This document shows positions 11,441 to 19,804 of a stretch of 64,000 nucleotides of DNA, piece by piece. Origin of the DNA: CAZUDO01 sp964618895 (GTDB lineage: Bacteria > Desulfobacterota > Binatia > DP-6); contig CAZUDO010000068.1 in NCBI GenBank assembly GCA_964618895.1, positions 18,199 to 82,198 on the forward strand. The letters run 5' to 3'. Position 1 is the first letter of the stretch, and each line of letters starts with the position of its first letter. Under the pieces are notes generated by a model, which was not told the origin of the DNA, made no database searches, and saw only the letters and a program-made list of their open reading frames with translations. Both the position numbers and the translations under genes were made by a program.

Positions 11441-12511
11441 TCACCCCGGCCGCAGCATCTCGAACGCGCGCAGGAAATTCTCGCCCAGCACCTTGCGGAT
11501 GCGCGCCTCGCCGAAGCCTCGATCGAGCATGTGCTGCACCAGTCGGGGATAGGTTTCCGCCCCGGCGAGGTCCGGCGGGGGCGTGATGGCGCCGTCGTAA
11601 TCGCTCCCGAGCGATACGAACTCCTCGCCCGCCACCCGGATCACGTGCTCGACGTGCTCGATCACCATGGCACCGTCGCGCGGGCCGCCCGGGCGCGACA
11701 GGAACGGCTCGTTGAAGATGATGCCGATGGTGCCGCCGGTGTCGGCGACCGCCTTGATCTGCGCGTCGGTCAGGTTCCGCCAGTGCGGGCGCACGCCCGC
11801 GACGCCGGTGTGGGTGACGATCAAGGGCTGCGTGCGGTCGTGGACCGCGACCGCGTCGTGGAAGGTGCGCTCGTGGACGTGCGCGAGGTCGACGAACACG
11901 CGCCGGGCGTTCAGCTGCGCAATCAGGCTGCGCCCGGCGGCGGTGAGCCCCTTCTCGGCGCGCATCTTGTGCAGGGGGCTCGAGGTGGCGCCGTAGACGG
12001 AATTGGTGAGGTGTACGAGCGTGGCGCGCACCACGCAGTCGTCGGGGATCGACGCGACGCCGGCCGGGGCGCCCTGGACCGCGTTGGCGCCCTGGATCGC
12101 GAGCAGACAGGCGTGCGCGCCGGTGGCCCGGGCGGCCCGGTACTCGCGCACGTTGCGCGCCTCGACCAGCCGGCCCCCGGACCCGGCGATCAGCCGCCGG
12201 AGGGCGCGCAGGTTGCGGAGGAAAACCTGCCAGCGGCCGCTCGTCCGCCGGAAGGGGTTGGTGGTGACCGACCACATCGCCGCCGCCAGGCAGCCGTCGA
12301 CCAGGCGGGGCAGGTCCAGGTGGCCGAAGAACCGCCGGCCGAAGAGTGCGCCGCGGTGGCGCGCCAGGATGTCGTACCGCCACAGACGAACCGGGATGAA
12401 GGTGTCGACGTGCAGGTCGACGATCTCCGCCCGGCGCGCCAGCTGCACCGCTTCGAGCGAGCAGCCCAGGCGCGTGGCACACGCGGCGTCGTCGTCGGCT
12501 CCCGCGGACAC
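11441..12511 (-). CDS. Peptidase M19 (renal dipeptidase family) protein
   Basis: Member of the zinc-dependent membrane dipeptidase family that splits dipeptides, including D-residue ones in some bacteria. Zinc-site positions are mostly kept: HVD (VDLHVDTF), a His in VHLTNSVYG, a His in VDLAHVHERTF, VTHTGVAGVRP, then HWRNLTDAQIKAVADTGGTIGIIF and GSDYDG. The bridging Glu that M19 enzymes carry in a V/I-E-G motif appears to be Gln here (LLAIQGANAVQG). About 356 residues from a GTG at 12511; the frame is open to 12625 without an ATG near a good start, so the start is uncertain. No clear signal peptide. Divergent from the sulfatase gene. Confidence 0.82.
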   Translation of the reverse strand: MSAGADDDAACATRLGCSLEAVQLARRAEIVDLHVDTFIPVRLWRYDILARHRGALFGRRFFGHLDLPRLVDGCLAAAMWSVTTNPFRRTSGRWQVFLRNLRALRRLIAGSGGRLVEARNVREYRAARATGAHACLLAIQGANAVQGAPAGVASIPDDCVVRATLVHLTNSVYGATSSPLHKMRAEKGLTAAGRSLIAQLNARRVFVDLAHVHERTFHDAVAVHDRTQPLIVTHTGVAGVRPHWRNLTDAQIKAVADTGGTIGIIFNEPFLSRPGGPRDGAMVIEHVEHVIRVAGEEFVSLGSDYDGAITPPPDLAGAETYPRLVQHMLDRGFGEARIRKVLGENFLRAFEMLRPG

Positions 12512-12642
12512 GGCGAGCCCTGTTAACGTAGACGCTGCACGGGTGCAATGCGCCGGCGGCCCGAAAGTACGATTGTCGATCGCCCAGGGGTGGGGTAAGG
12601 GTGGGACGGGCCTATAGCACACCACGTAAAGGGGAAACGTAC

Positions 12643-14688
12643 ATGTCGAGCGCGTCGCGTCTTCGAGGGCTGTCCATCCTGCTCGCTACGGTGATCGCGC
12701 TCGCGAACGCGCGCACCACCCTGGCCGGCTGCACCACCACCACCGACGCCAGCACGGTGCGCAAGAGCATCGGCCAGGTGGTGCGCTGCAACAACAAGAA
12801 GTTCTCGAACCCGGCCGCCGTGTGCACCATCACCCCCGCGCCGGCGTGCGCCGAGACGCTGATCACGGACAGCATCGCGCTCGGGTACGGGCCCAACAAC
12901 CCCTCCACCGTCCCGGTCGACACACGAGCCCTGAAGGCCCAGCTCAACTGCCAGAAGGCGATCGGGCGTGCCGTCAAGTCCTACGTCGGCAGCAAGCTGA
13001 AGGACCTGATCGCCGGCAAGCCGCTCGCCGACGCCGAGGCGCGCGCCACCAAGGCGCTCAACAAGCTGCCCGAGAAGTGTCCCGTCACCGTGGCCCAGGA
13101 CCTGAGCGGCGTGGTCCTCCCCGCCGTCGGCCCGCAGTGCGCCGCGGCCGTCGGTGGGCCCGGGACCCCGGTCGACCCGGCCAGCCTGCGCGACTGCCTG
13201 CACACCCTCCTTCAGGTGTGGGTCGACCGCTTCGGCCCGAGCCCGCAGCCGCTGCGCCCGAACATCGTCCTCATCCTGACCGACGACCAGCGCTGGGACA
13301 CCATCGACGCCACTCACTCGCCGTTGGGCGCCTTCATCATGCCGCGCGTGAAGGCCGAGCTGATGGACTCGGGCGTCACCTTCCCCAACGGCTTCATGAC
13401 CACGCCGCTCTGCTGCCCGAGCCGCTCGGCGCTCTTGCGCGGGCAGTACGCGCACCGCACCGGCGTCTACAAGAACTGCGGCACCAACGGCGGCGCCGAC
13501 GACTTCGACGACAGCGTCAGCATGGGCACCATCCTGCAGGACGCCATCTACCCGCCCATCGGCGGCACCGGCTACCACACCGGCTTCGTCGGCAAGTACC
13601 TGAACGGCTACAGCAACCTCTGGACCAGCCCCAATCCGCCGTACGTGCCGCCCGGTTGGAGCGAGTGGTACGGCATGAAGAACGTCGCCTTCTTCGACTA
13701 CACCATCGTCGAGAACGGGGTAGAGGTGGCCTACGGCTCGGCCGAGGCCGACTACTCCACCGACGTGCTGCGCGAGAAGGCGCGCGCCTTCATCGCCAAC
13801 GCCGCCACCCTGGGGAAGCCGTTCTTCCTGTACTTCGCGCCCAAGGCGCCGCATCTCCCCGAGATCCCCGCGCCGCGCCACGACGGCATGTTCTCGCTCC
13901 TGCCCGCGTGGCGGCCGCCGAGCTACAACGAGCCCGACGTGTCCGACAAGCCCACCTGGATGCAGAACACGCCCCAGCTCACACCAACGCAGCAGGCCAA
14001 CCTGGACGTGACCCGCATCCACCAGCTCGAGATGCTGCAGGCGGTGGACGAGGCCATCGGCGGCAACCCGACCTACGCCATCGAGGGCATCATGGACGCG
14101 CTCCGCGACGCCGGCGTGGACGACGACACCATCGTCATCTTCATGTCCGACAACGGCTGGCACTGGGGCGAGCACCGCACCCAGGCGAAGAACAAGCCGT
14201 ACGAGGAGTCCATCCGCACGCCGTTCGTCATCCGCTACCCCACGCTCGCCCCGCTGACGCGGGTCGAGACCCAGACGGCGCTCAACATCGACCTGTGCGC
14301 CACCCTGACCGAGCTGGCCGGGTCGACGCCACCCATCCTCCAGGACGGCACCAGCCTGCTGCGGCTGATCGACGGCACGGCCCCCACCTGGCGCACCGAC
14401 TTCCTCACCGAGGGGTGGCCCAACAACCGTGTGTGGGCCACCGTGCGCGAGGACGAGACGGGCGGCCAGCAATGGAAGTACACCGAGATCCCGGTCGACG
14501 AGACCAATCCCGCCACCACCTTCGAGTACGAGCTCTACGATCTGGTGAGCGACCCCTATGAGCTGGACAACGTCGCCGGCAACCCGGCCCACGCGCAGCG
14601 CCTGCTCGACATGGGGCTCCGCCTGCGCCAGCTGCGCCCCAACTGGCCGGTCGACGCCAACCCGAACGGCCCCGACCCGGAGGAATGA
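12643..14688 (+). CDS. Secreted arylsulfatase-type sulfatase with Cys-containing N-terminal domain
   Basis: A 681-residue exported sulfatase. A signal peptide (about 1-28) is followed by a domain of roughly 170 residues with spaced cysteines and no recognised family (TVRKSIGQVVRCNNKKFSN...). The sulfatase domain starts near residue 205 (RPNIVLILTDDQRWDT). The formylglycine motif C-x-P-x-R is present at C257 (CCPSR), so it needs a formylglycine-generating enzyme, not seen in this window. The catalytic/metal block SDNGWHWGEHR and the C-terminal YELYDLVSDPYELDNVAG are typical of arylsulfatases. It shares an ATGA overlap with the following VOC gene. Substrate unknown. Confidence 0.88.
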   Translation: MSSASRLRGLSILLATVIALANARTTLAGCTTTTDASTVRKSIGQVVRCNNKKFSNPAAVCTITPAPACAETLITDSIALGYGPNNPSTVPVDTRALKAQLNCQKAIGRAVKSYVGSKLKDLIAGKPLADAEARATKALNKLPEKCPVTVAQDLSGVVLPAVGPQCAAAVGGPGTPVDPASLRDCLHTLLQVWVDRFGPSPQPLRPNIVLILTDDQRWDTIDATHSPLGAFIMPRVKAELMDSGVTFPNGFMTTPLCCPSRSALLRGQYAHRTGVYKNCGTNGGADDFDDSVSMGTILQDAIYPPIGGTGYHTGFVGKYLNGYSNLWTSPNPPYVPPGWSEWYGMKNVAFFDYTIVENGVEVAYGSAEADYSTDVLREKARAFIANAATLGKPFFLYFAPKAPHLPEIPAPRHDGMFSLLPAWRPPSYNEPDVSDKPTWMQNTPQLTPTQQANLDVTRIHQLEMLQAVDEAIGGNPTYAIEGIMDALRDAGVDDDTIVIFMSDNGWHWGEHRTQAKNKPYEESIRTPFVIRYPTLAPLTRVETQTALNIDLCATLTELAGSTPPILQDGTSLLRLIDGTAPTWRTDFLTEGWPNNRVWATVREDETGGQQWKYTEIPVDETNPATTFEYELYDLVSDPYELDNVAGNPAHAQRLLDMGLRLRQLRPNWPVDANPNGPDPEE

Positions 14689-15209
14689 TCGTCCCGGCGA
14701 AGCTGGCGCACGTCGTCTTCCGGACCCGGTGCCTCGAGGACATGCAGCGCTGGTACTGCACGGTCCTCGGGGCACGGATCGTGTTCGCGAACCCGTTTAT
14801 CGCCTTCCTCACCTACGACGACGAGCACCACCGCATCGCGCTGGCCGAGATTCCGGGGCTGGCGCCTGCGCCCGACGAGCCGGCGGTCGGCCTCGAGCAC
14901 GTGGCGTTCACCTACGCCACGCTCGGCGATCTGCTCCTCACTTATGAACGCCTGAAGGGCGAGGGCATCACGCCCTACTGGTGCATCACCCACGGTCCCG
15001 CTACGTCGCTCTACTACCGCGATCCGGACGGCAATCAGGTGGAGCTGCAGATCGACAATTTCCCCACCGCCGAGGCGCTCGCCGCGTGGTTCCAGAGCGG
15101 CGCGTTCGCCGACAATCCGATCGGCGTGGTGTTCGACCCCGAGCGCCTGCTGGCGCGCTTCCGGAACGGCGACCCAGTGGCGGAGTTGGTGCAACAGGGA
15201 TCGGCCTGA
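14685..15209 (+). CDS. VOC-family (glyoxalase / extradiol dioxygenase-like) protein
   Basis: A 174-residue vicinal-oxygen-chelate protein. It has two beta-alpha-beta-beta-beta units with likely metal ligands His9 (LAHVVFRT), a His in LEHVAFTY and Glu in YYRDPDGNQVELQID, close to the catechol 2,3-dioxygenase-like pattern. It starts inside the sulfatase stop codon (ATGA), so the two are co-translated. Members act as lactoylglutathione lyases, dioxygenases or resistance proteins; which one cannot be told. Confidence 0.85.
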   Translation: MIVPAKLAHVVFRTRCLEDMQRWYCTVLGARIVFANPFIAFLTYDDEHHRIALAEIPGLAPAPDEPAVGLEHVAFTYATLGDLLLTYERLKGEGITPYWCITHGPATSLYYRDPDGNQVELQIDNFPTAEALAAWFQSGAFADNPIGVVFDPERLLARFRNGDPVAELVQQGSA

Positions 15210-15257
15210 CGCGACGCGCGCACCGCTGGCGTGCGTGAGACGCTGCCGGGCGCCGCG

Positions 15258-15459
15258 TCAGTGGCGCTCGCGCGCCCGCTGCGCGTCGATCCACGCATCG
15301 ACGTGCGCCCAGTGCTCGTCGAGCCAGCGCACCCGCTCCTCGCGCGTCCGCGGGATGGCGGCACACGGCACCCACGCCGAGCGTTTCCCAGACGACGTAG
15401 AAGGTCAGGAAGAGCACGCGCCGCGCCTAGCGCATCTTCACCTTCCGGCGCATCGCCAT
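15258..15459 (-). pseudogene. Broken short reading frame, membrane segment plus charged tail
   Basis: Reading the minus strand from the ATG at 15459, the frame runs MAMRRKVKMR, meets an in-frame TAG at 15427, and continues with a membrane-like ARRVLFLTFYVVWETLGVG. After a +/-1 shift near 15350 it continues with the coding-like IPRTREERVRWLDEHW and ends at 15258. Amber stop plus frameshift suggest a decayed gene. I do not recognise the family with confidence. Confidence 0.35.
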
Positions 15460-15500
15460 CGCCGCCCGCGTCGCCGCCTGAGGCCGCGGCCGGGCACCAC

Positions 15501-16157
15501 TCAGACGGCGGCGGGCGCCGCGTACCAGAGGACGGCGAAGAAGTGACAGGCGCTCCCGCCAAGAACGAACAGGTGCCAGACGGTGTGGCTGTGGCGCTGC
15601 TGCTCCCAGGCGTAGAACGCGAGCCCTCCCGTGTAGAGGAGGCCGCCTGCCAGCAGCCAGAGGAGCCCGGAGAACGGCATCACCGCCGTGATCGGCTGGA
15701 TCGCGACCACCGCGAGCCAGCCCATCGCCACGTAAAGCAGCATCGCCGCCCGCTCGTAGCGCATCCGGAACACGGTCTTGAGCAGTATCCCGAGGGCCGC
15801 GAGGCTCCACACCAGGCCGAAGAGCGTCCATCCGAGGGCGCCGCGCAGCACCCCCAGGGTGAACGGCGTGTAGGTGCCGGCGATGAGCAGGTAGATGGCG
15901 GTGTGGTCGAGCACGCGCAGGATCTCCTTGGCGCGCGACGGTGGCAGCGCATGGTAGAGCGTCGAGCTGGCGTAGACCGCCACCAGCGAGGCGGCGAAGA
16001 CGCTGCAGCCCACCACCAGGAGCGCGTCGCCCCGGCCGGCGGCCGCGAGCACCAGGAGCGGCACGCCGACCAGGCTCGCGAGCAGACCGACTCCGTGGGT
16101 CAGGCAGTTGGCGATCTCCTCACCCAGCGACAGAGGACGTTCTCCGGCCACGCGCAT
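15501..16157 (-). CDS. Hemolysin III / PAQR family membrane protein
   Basis: Seven-helix inner-membrane protein of the PAQR/hemolysin III (YqfA) family, 218 residues. Visible signatures: EEIANCLTHGVG near the N-terminus, ASSTLYHALP after helix 2, RVLDHTAIYLLIAGTYTPF in the middle, and HSHTVWHLFVLGGSACHFFAV at the end. The conserved Ser, Asp and three His of these motifs match the metal-dependent hydrolase-like core of the superfamily. Starts at 16157 (used) or 16205 are both possible. Biological role in bacteria is poorly known (membrane fluidity has been proposed). A lone gene on the minus strand. Confidence 0.9.
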   Translation of the reverse strand: MRVAGERPLSLGEEIANCLTHGVGLLASLVGVPLLVLAAAGRGDALLVVGCSVFAASLVAVYASSTLYHALPPSRAKEILRVLDHTAIYLLIAGTYTPFTLGVLRGALGWTLFGLVWSLAALGILLKTVFRMRYERAAMLLYVAMGWLAVVAIQPITAVMPFSGLLWLLAGGLLYTGGLAFYAWEQQRHSHTVWHLFVLGGSACHFFAVLWYAAPAAV

Positions 16158-16256
16158 CTCCCATCCGCGCGCCGGTACGCTGCCCGACGCGACCAAGGCG
16201 GGCACTCATAGCAGAGCGTGGGATCGCCCGATAGCGCTTCAGCGCATGGTCGTCCC

Positions 16257-16373
16257 TCACCCGGCGGACCGCGCCGTCTCCGCCGCGTCGTCCCCCAGCT
16301 CCTGGGCGAGCAGGGTACGCGACGCCTGGCGCGCGCGGTGCAGTCGGACCTTGGCGGCGTTGGGGTGGAGCAC
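16257..16373 (-). pseudogene. C-terminal remnant of an ECF-type sigma factor
   Basis: A 38-codon tail reading VLHPNAAKVRLHRARQASR then TLLAQELGDDA to a TGA at 16257. NAAKVRLHRAR is the recognition helix of sigma region 4.2 in ECF sigma factors, normally preceded by 120 or more residues that are absent here. It starts exactly where hrpB ends, in another frame. Likely a fossil of a deleted sigma gene. Confidence 0.45.
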
Positions 16374-18904
16374 TACCGCGGCCGGCCCGGCCGGGCGCGC
16401 ACCGTTGCCGTCAGCGGATCCTCGGGCCAGGCATGCTTCGGGTACCGTCCCCGCAGCACCTTCCGCACCTCCGCGTACGTCGTGCGCCAGAAGCTCGCCA
16501 GGTCGTCGGTGATCTGCACCGGGCGGTGGTTCGGCGCCAGCAGCTCGACGACGATCGCGACCCGCCCTGCCGCGCAGCGCGGCGTCGCCGTCAGGCCGAA
16601 CAGCTCCTGGATGCGTGCGGCGATCACGGGGGGGCGCTCCGGCTCGTAGCGTACACGCACCGTCCGCCCGTTCGGCAGGCCCAGCGTCGCCGGCGCCTCG
16701 CGGTCGAGCGCCGTGCGCTGCGCCTGCGTGAGCAGGCCGCGGAGCGCCCCCAACACGTCGGCGGCACGCAGCTCGGCCAGGCTCCGCCGGCCGGCGCAGC
16801 AGTGGACGACGGCGTCGGCGAGCAGCGCCCCCGGATCGGCGGTCAGCCCGAGCTCCGGCATGGTGCGGGCGAGAAAACGCAGACGCGCGAGCACCTGCTG
16901 CCCCTCCTCGTCGAGCCCGACGGCCGCCGCCGGATCGACCCGCACCGCCTCGGCCAGGATCGTTCCCGCCGCCCCCGGATCGACGTCGGTACCGACACGT
17001 TCGGCCAGTACGAGGTCGTGATAGCGCTCGCGCACGCGCGCCACGACCCGCCCGCGGGCGGCGTCGAACACCAGCTCGCGGGTCGTCGTGAGGGCATCGG
17101 GGAAGACCGCCGCCAGCCAGGCACGCTCGACCGCGCTCGCCACGCGCACCCGCGCCTCGGGTCCGCCGCGCTGTTCCAGCTCGACGCCGACGAACAGCTC
17201 GGCCTCGCGTACCACGCTCTCTGCGGCGAGCGTCACGCCGGTGCCGCCCACCATCACGGCACGCGCCGACCCGGACTCCCGGCGACGCGCCACCCGATCC
17301 GGGAAGCCGGCCAGCAGGCACCGGCCCAGCGCCGCCGCGTCGGCCGTGCCGCCCGGACGCACCAGGCGCGCCAGCTGGCGCCGGGCGCGCTCGACGGTGT
17401 GCACGGCGCGCGGCTCGAGCCCGAGGCTCCGGCAGGCATCGGGCGCAAAGCGCCGGCGAGCGGCGTCGCCGAACAGCTCGGCGCGCAGGAGGAGATCCGA
17501 GGGTCCCGGCGGTCGATCGCGCACCGGGCCGCCGAGCGGGCCGGCACGCGCCAGGATGTCGCGCTCGCTCGCCAGCGCCGCCACCAGCGCCACCTCGTCA
17601 CCGCATCCGAGCCGCTCGGCTTCCACCAGCATGCGCGCCAGCCGCGGCTCGACGGGCAGCGCCAGGAGCCGCGTGCCGACCGGCGTGAGCGTGCCCGTCG
17701 TCACCTCCACCGCGCCGAGCTGGATCAGCAGCCGCTCGGCGCGTTCGAGCGCCGCCGGCGGCGGGGGATCGAGCCACCGCAGCCCGGCGGCCGCCCGCAG
17801 GCCCCAGGCGCGCAGCTCGAGCACCATGCGCGTAAGATCCAGACGCAGGATCTCGGGCGTTTCGTGCGCGCGCCGGGCGGCGTGTGCGGCCCGCGACCAG
17901 AGGCGGACGCAGCACCCGGGAGCGAGGCGTCCCGCCCGTCCCGCGCGCTGCTCGGCCGCCGCCCGACTGATCGGCTGCACGCGCAGCACGTTGACGCCGT
18001 GGCGCGGGTCGACGCGCGCCACACGCGCCAGCCCGGAGTCGATCACGGTCGTGACACCCTCGACCGTGAGCGCCGTCTCGGCCACGTTGGTGGCGAGGAC
18101 CACGCGCCGGCGAGGCCCGGGCTGGAGAACACGCGCCTGCGCGTCGAGGCCCTGCTCGCCGTGCAGCGTCACCACGTCGAGTCCGTGCGCCGACGCCAGC
18201 GGGGCGATGGCCTCGGCAGCACGCCGGATCTCGGCGGCGCCAGGCAGGAACACGAGCACGTCGCCCGGGGTGTCGAGCACGCGCCGGAGCGCGCCCGCGA
18301 CCCGCGCGGCCAGCTGGCGCTCGCTGCCGTCCGATTCGTCGTAGTCGACCGTCACCGGATGGGCGCGGCCCTCGGACGTGACCACGGCCGGGTCGCCGAG
18401 GGCGCGCGCGAGCGCGTCGGTGTCGAGCGTCGCCGACATGACGACCAGCCGCAGATCGGGCCGGACCGTGTCCTGCAGTTCGCACACGGCGGCCAGGGCC
18501 ACGTCGCCCTGTAGGTGGCGCTCGTGGAACTCGTCCAGGACGATCGCGCCGACGCGCTCCAGGAACGGGTCGGCCGCGAGCTGGCGCGAGAACACGCCTT
18601 CGGTGACGAACCAGAGCCGCGTCGCCGCGCCGCCCCGCTGCTCGAAGCGCACGCGATAGCCGACTTCGCCGCCCACACCACCGCCGCGCGTCCGGGCCAC
18701 GAACTCGGCTGCCGCCCGGGCCGCGATGCGGCGCGGCTCCAGGACGACCACCTCGCGCTCACCGGCCAGCCCGGCATCCAGAAGCGCCGCCGGCACACGC
18801 GTCGTCTTGCCCGCCCCGGGCGCGGCGCGCAGGACGAGTCGCGTGCGGGTACGCAGGTGCGTGACGATCTCGGGCAGGAGCGGGTCGATCGGCAGGGCAC
18901 GCAT
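16373..18904 (-). CDS. hrpB: HrpB, DEAH/DExH-box ATP-dependent helicase
   Basis: Superfamily-2 helicase of 843 residues, the usual HrpB length. Walker A is APGAGKTT (about 28-35) and the DExH box is DEFH (124-127). Motif III is MSATLDTD, and the motif V-VI region is VLATNVAETALTVEGVTTVIDSG followed by QRAGRAGR. The C-terminal HrpB domain runs to a typical end (YPKHAWPEDPLTAT). Bacterial HrpB function is not well defined; RNA processing is assumed from HrpA. The ATG at 18904 gives the standard N-terminus MRALPIDPLLPEI. A fragment of an FGGY kinase gene lies directly upstream. Confidence 0.95.
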   Translation of the reverse strand: MRALPIDPLLPEIVTHLRTRTRLVLRAAPGAGKTTRVPAALLDAGLAGEREVVVLEPRRIAARAAAEFVARTRGGGVGGEVGYRVRFEQRGGAATRLWFVTEGVFSRQLAADPFLERVGAIVLDEFHERHLQGDVALAAVCELQDTVRPDLRLVVMSATLDTDALARALGDPAVVTSEGRAHPVTVDYDESDGSERQLAARVAGALRRVLDTPGDVLVFLPGAAEIRRAAEAIAPLASAHGLDVVTLHGEQGLDAQARVLQPGPRRRVVLATNVAETALTVEGVTTVIDSGLARVARVDPRHGVNVLRVQPISRAAAEQRAGRAGRLAPGCCVRLWSRAAHAARRAHETPEILRLDLTRMVLELRAWGLRAAAGLRWLDPPPPAALERAERLLIQLGAVEVTTGTLTPVGTRLLALPVEPRLARMLVEAERLGCGDEVALVAALASERDILARAGPLGGPVRDRPPGPSDLLLRAELFGDAARRRFAPDACRSLGLEPRAVHTVERARRQLARLVRPGGTADAAALGRCLLAGFPDRVARRRESGSARAVMVGGTGVTLAAESVVREAELFVGVELEQRGGPEARVRVASAVERAWLAAVFPDALTTTRELVFDAARGRVVARVRERYHDLVLAERVGTDVDPGAAGTILAEAVRVDPAAAVGLDEEGQQVLARLRFLARTMPELGLTADPGALLADAVVHCCAGRRSLAELRAADVLGALRGLLTQAQRTALDREAPATLGLPNGRTVRVRYEPERPPVIAARIQELFGLTATPRCAAGRVAIVVELLAPNHRPVQITDDLASFWRTTYAEVRKVLRGRYPKHAWPEDPLTATVRARPGRPR

Positions 18905-18914
18905 GCGAGCGCTC

Positions 18915-19004
18915 TCAGCGCGCGAGCGCGATCGTCACCGGCCCGCGGCACACCACGAGCGCCTTGGTGGAGGACGTGCCTTGATCGATGGCGAGGACGT
19001 TCAC
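18915..19004 (-). pseudogene. N-terminal stub of an FGGY-family sugar kinase
   Basis: A GTG-started 29-residue frame, NVLAIDQGTSSTKALVV followed by CRGPVTIALAR and a stop. The first 17 residues are the phosphate-1 motif of glycerol/xylulose kinases (AIDQGTSSTKALV); the rest of the roughly 480-residue enzyme is missing. It sits 10 bases upstream of hrpB on the same strand. A remnant seems most likely; a retained leader peptide is a remote alternative. Confidence 0.55.
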
Positions 19005-19007
19005 GCA

Positions 19008-19033
19008 GCTCGTCCGGCGCTGGCCGGACGAGC
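19008..19033. terminator. 11-bp perfect hairpin with tetraloop
   Basis: GCTCGTCCGGC (19008-19018) and GCCGGACGAGC (19023-19033) pair perfectly around loop GCTG. On the minus strand it lies after the CHRD gene and a second hairpin, just before the FGGY stub. Confidence 0.5.
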
Positions 19034-19049
19034 CGCGGTATGACGGGGA

Positions 19050-19078
19050 GACGCGGGGCGGTCAAGCTGCCCCGCGTC
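19050..19078. terminator. 10-bp hairpin downstream of CHRD gene
   Basis: GACGCGGGGC (19050-19059) and GCCCCGCGTC (19069-19078) pair perfectly around a 9-base loop, 17 bases past the CHRD stop on the minus strand. Probable terminator; no T-tract. Confidence 0.55.
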
Positions 19079-19094
19079 CCCCGGGACGGGCTAG

Positions 19095-19610
19095 CTAGTC
19101 GTCGCCGCGGATCTGCCCGCGGATCTCGCCCGGGGGGTGCTTGTCGGTATGGACGTTGACGTAGGCCGCCTGCGCGCGCATGGCGCGTACCACCTCGTCC
19201 AGTTCCATGGGCGCGACTCCCTGGCCCGTGGGCCCGATCACGTCGGCGGCGCCAAACGTGCCGCGCACGCGCCCGGGCGACGGCGGGCACGCCGGGCGGC
19301 CACCCCCACCGCACAGGAACACCGCCACGCCGCCCGCCGTGTGGCGTTGTCCGACGTGAATGTGCGCCACGGCCACGGCACCCTCGAGACCCTCGTAGCT
19401 GAGCTCGAACTCGACCGTGTCCTCGTCACGACTGATGCGCGCCCGGAACTGCCCCTTTCCGGTGCTCGACACCGCAGGGGTCTCGTCGAAGCCGGCGAGG
19501 CGGGCGCGCAGAACGCGCGCGTCGTCACCGTCGTCGTCCGCAGATGCGAGCGATCCGGCGAGAGCCACACCGCTCAAGATCACCAGGGCGAATCCTCGTC
19601 TCATGCTCAT
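19095..19610 (-). CDS. Exported CHRD-domain protein
   Basis: A 171-residue secreted protein with a signal peptide (about 1-27, ending SLASA) and one CHRD domain (RARLAGFDETPAVSSTGKGQF, FELSYEGLEGAVAVAHIHVGQ, AYVNVHTDKHPPGEIRGQI). CHRD was named from chordin; bacterial versions are common in secreted proteins of soil organisms and have no assigned chemistry. The ATG at 19610 has a good AGGAG Shine-Dalgarno 6 bases upstream. Divergent from the next gene. Confidence 0.88.
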   Translation of the reverse strand: MSMRRGFALVILSGVALAGSLASADDDGDDARVLRARLAGFDETPAVSSTGKGQFRARISRDEDTVEFELSYEGLEGAVAVAHIHVGQRHTAGGVAVFLCGGGGRPACPPSPGRVRGTFGAADVIGPTGQGVAPMELDEVVRAMRAQAAYVNVHTDKHPPGEIRGQIRGDD

Positions 19611-19729
19611 TGCGATCTCCTTCCGTTGCTGCGTGATGGTCGAGAGCTGCATAGACGCTGGCCGAGCACGCCGTCAATCCCGACGGCAGGGGAGCGGAGA
19701 TGCTATGGCACTTGCCGTGTGGTCGTCCG

Positions 19730-19759
19730 TTGACCAGTTCCGGATCTGCGGTGTACTTT
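19730..19759 (+). promoter_or_regulatory. Candidate sigma-70 promoter for two-repeat secreted protein
   Basis: TTGACC (19730-19735) and TACTTT (19754-19759) are separated by 18 bases and lie about 45 bases before the start of the gene at 19805. The -10 match is partial. Confidence 0.3.
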
Positions 19760-19804
19760 ACGAGCCTCACTCACAACCGCTTGACTACATAGAAGGAGGC
19801 TCAA

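Noticed and set aside
15258..15459. Idea that the broken frame is an acyltransferase C-terminus
   Set aside because: Only a loose resemblance of the Trp-rich tail; not enough residues to name a family, so it is left unnamed.
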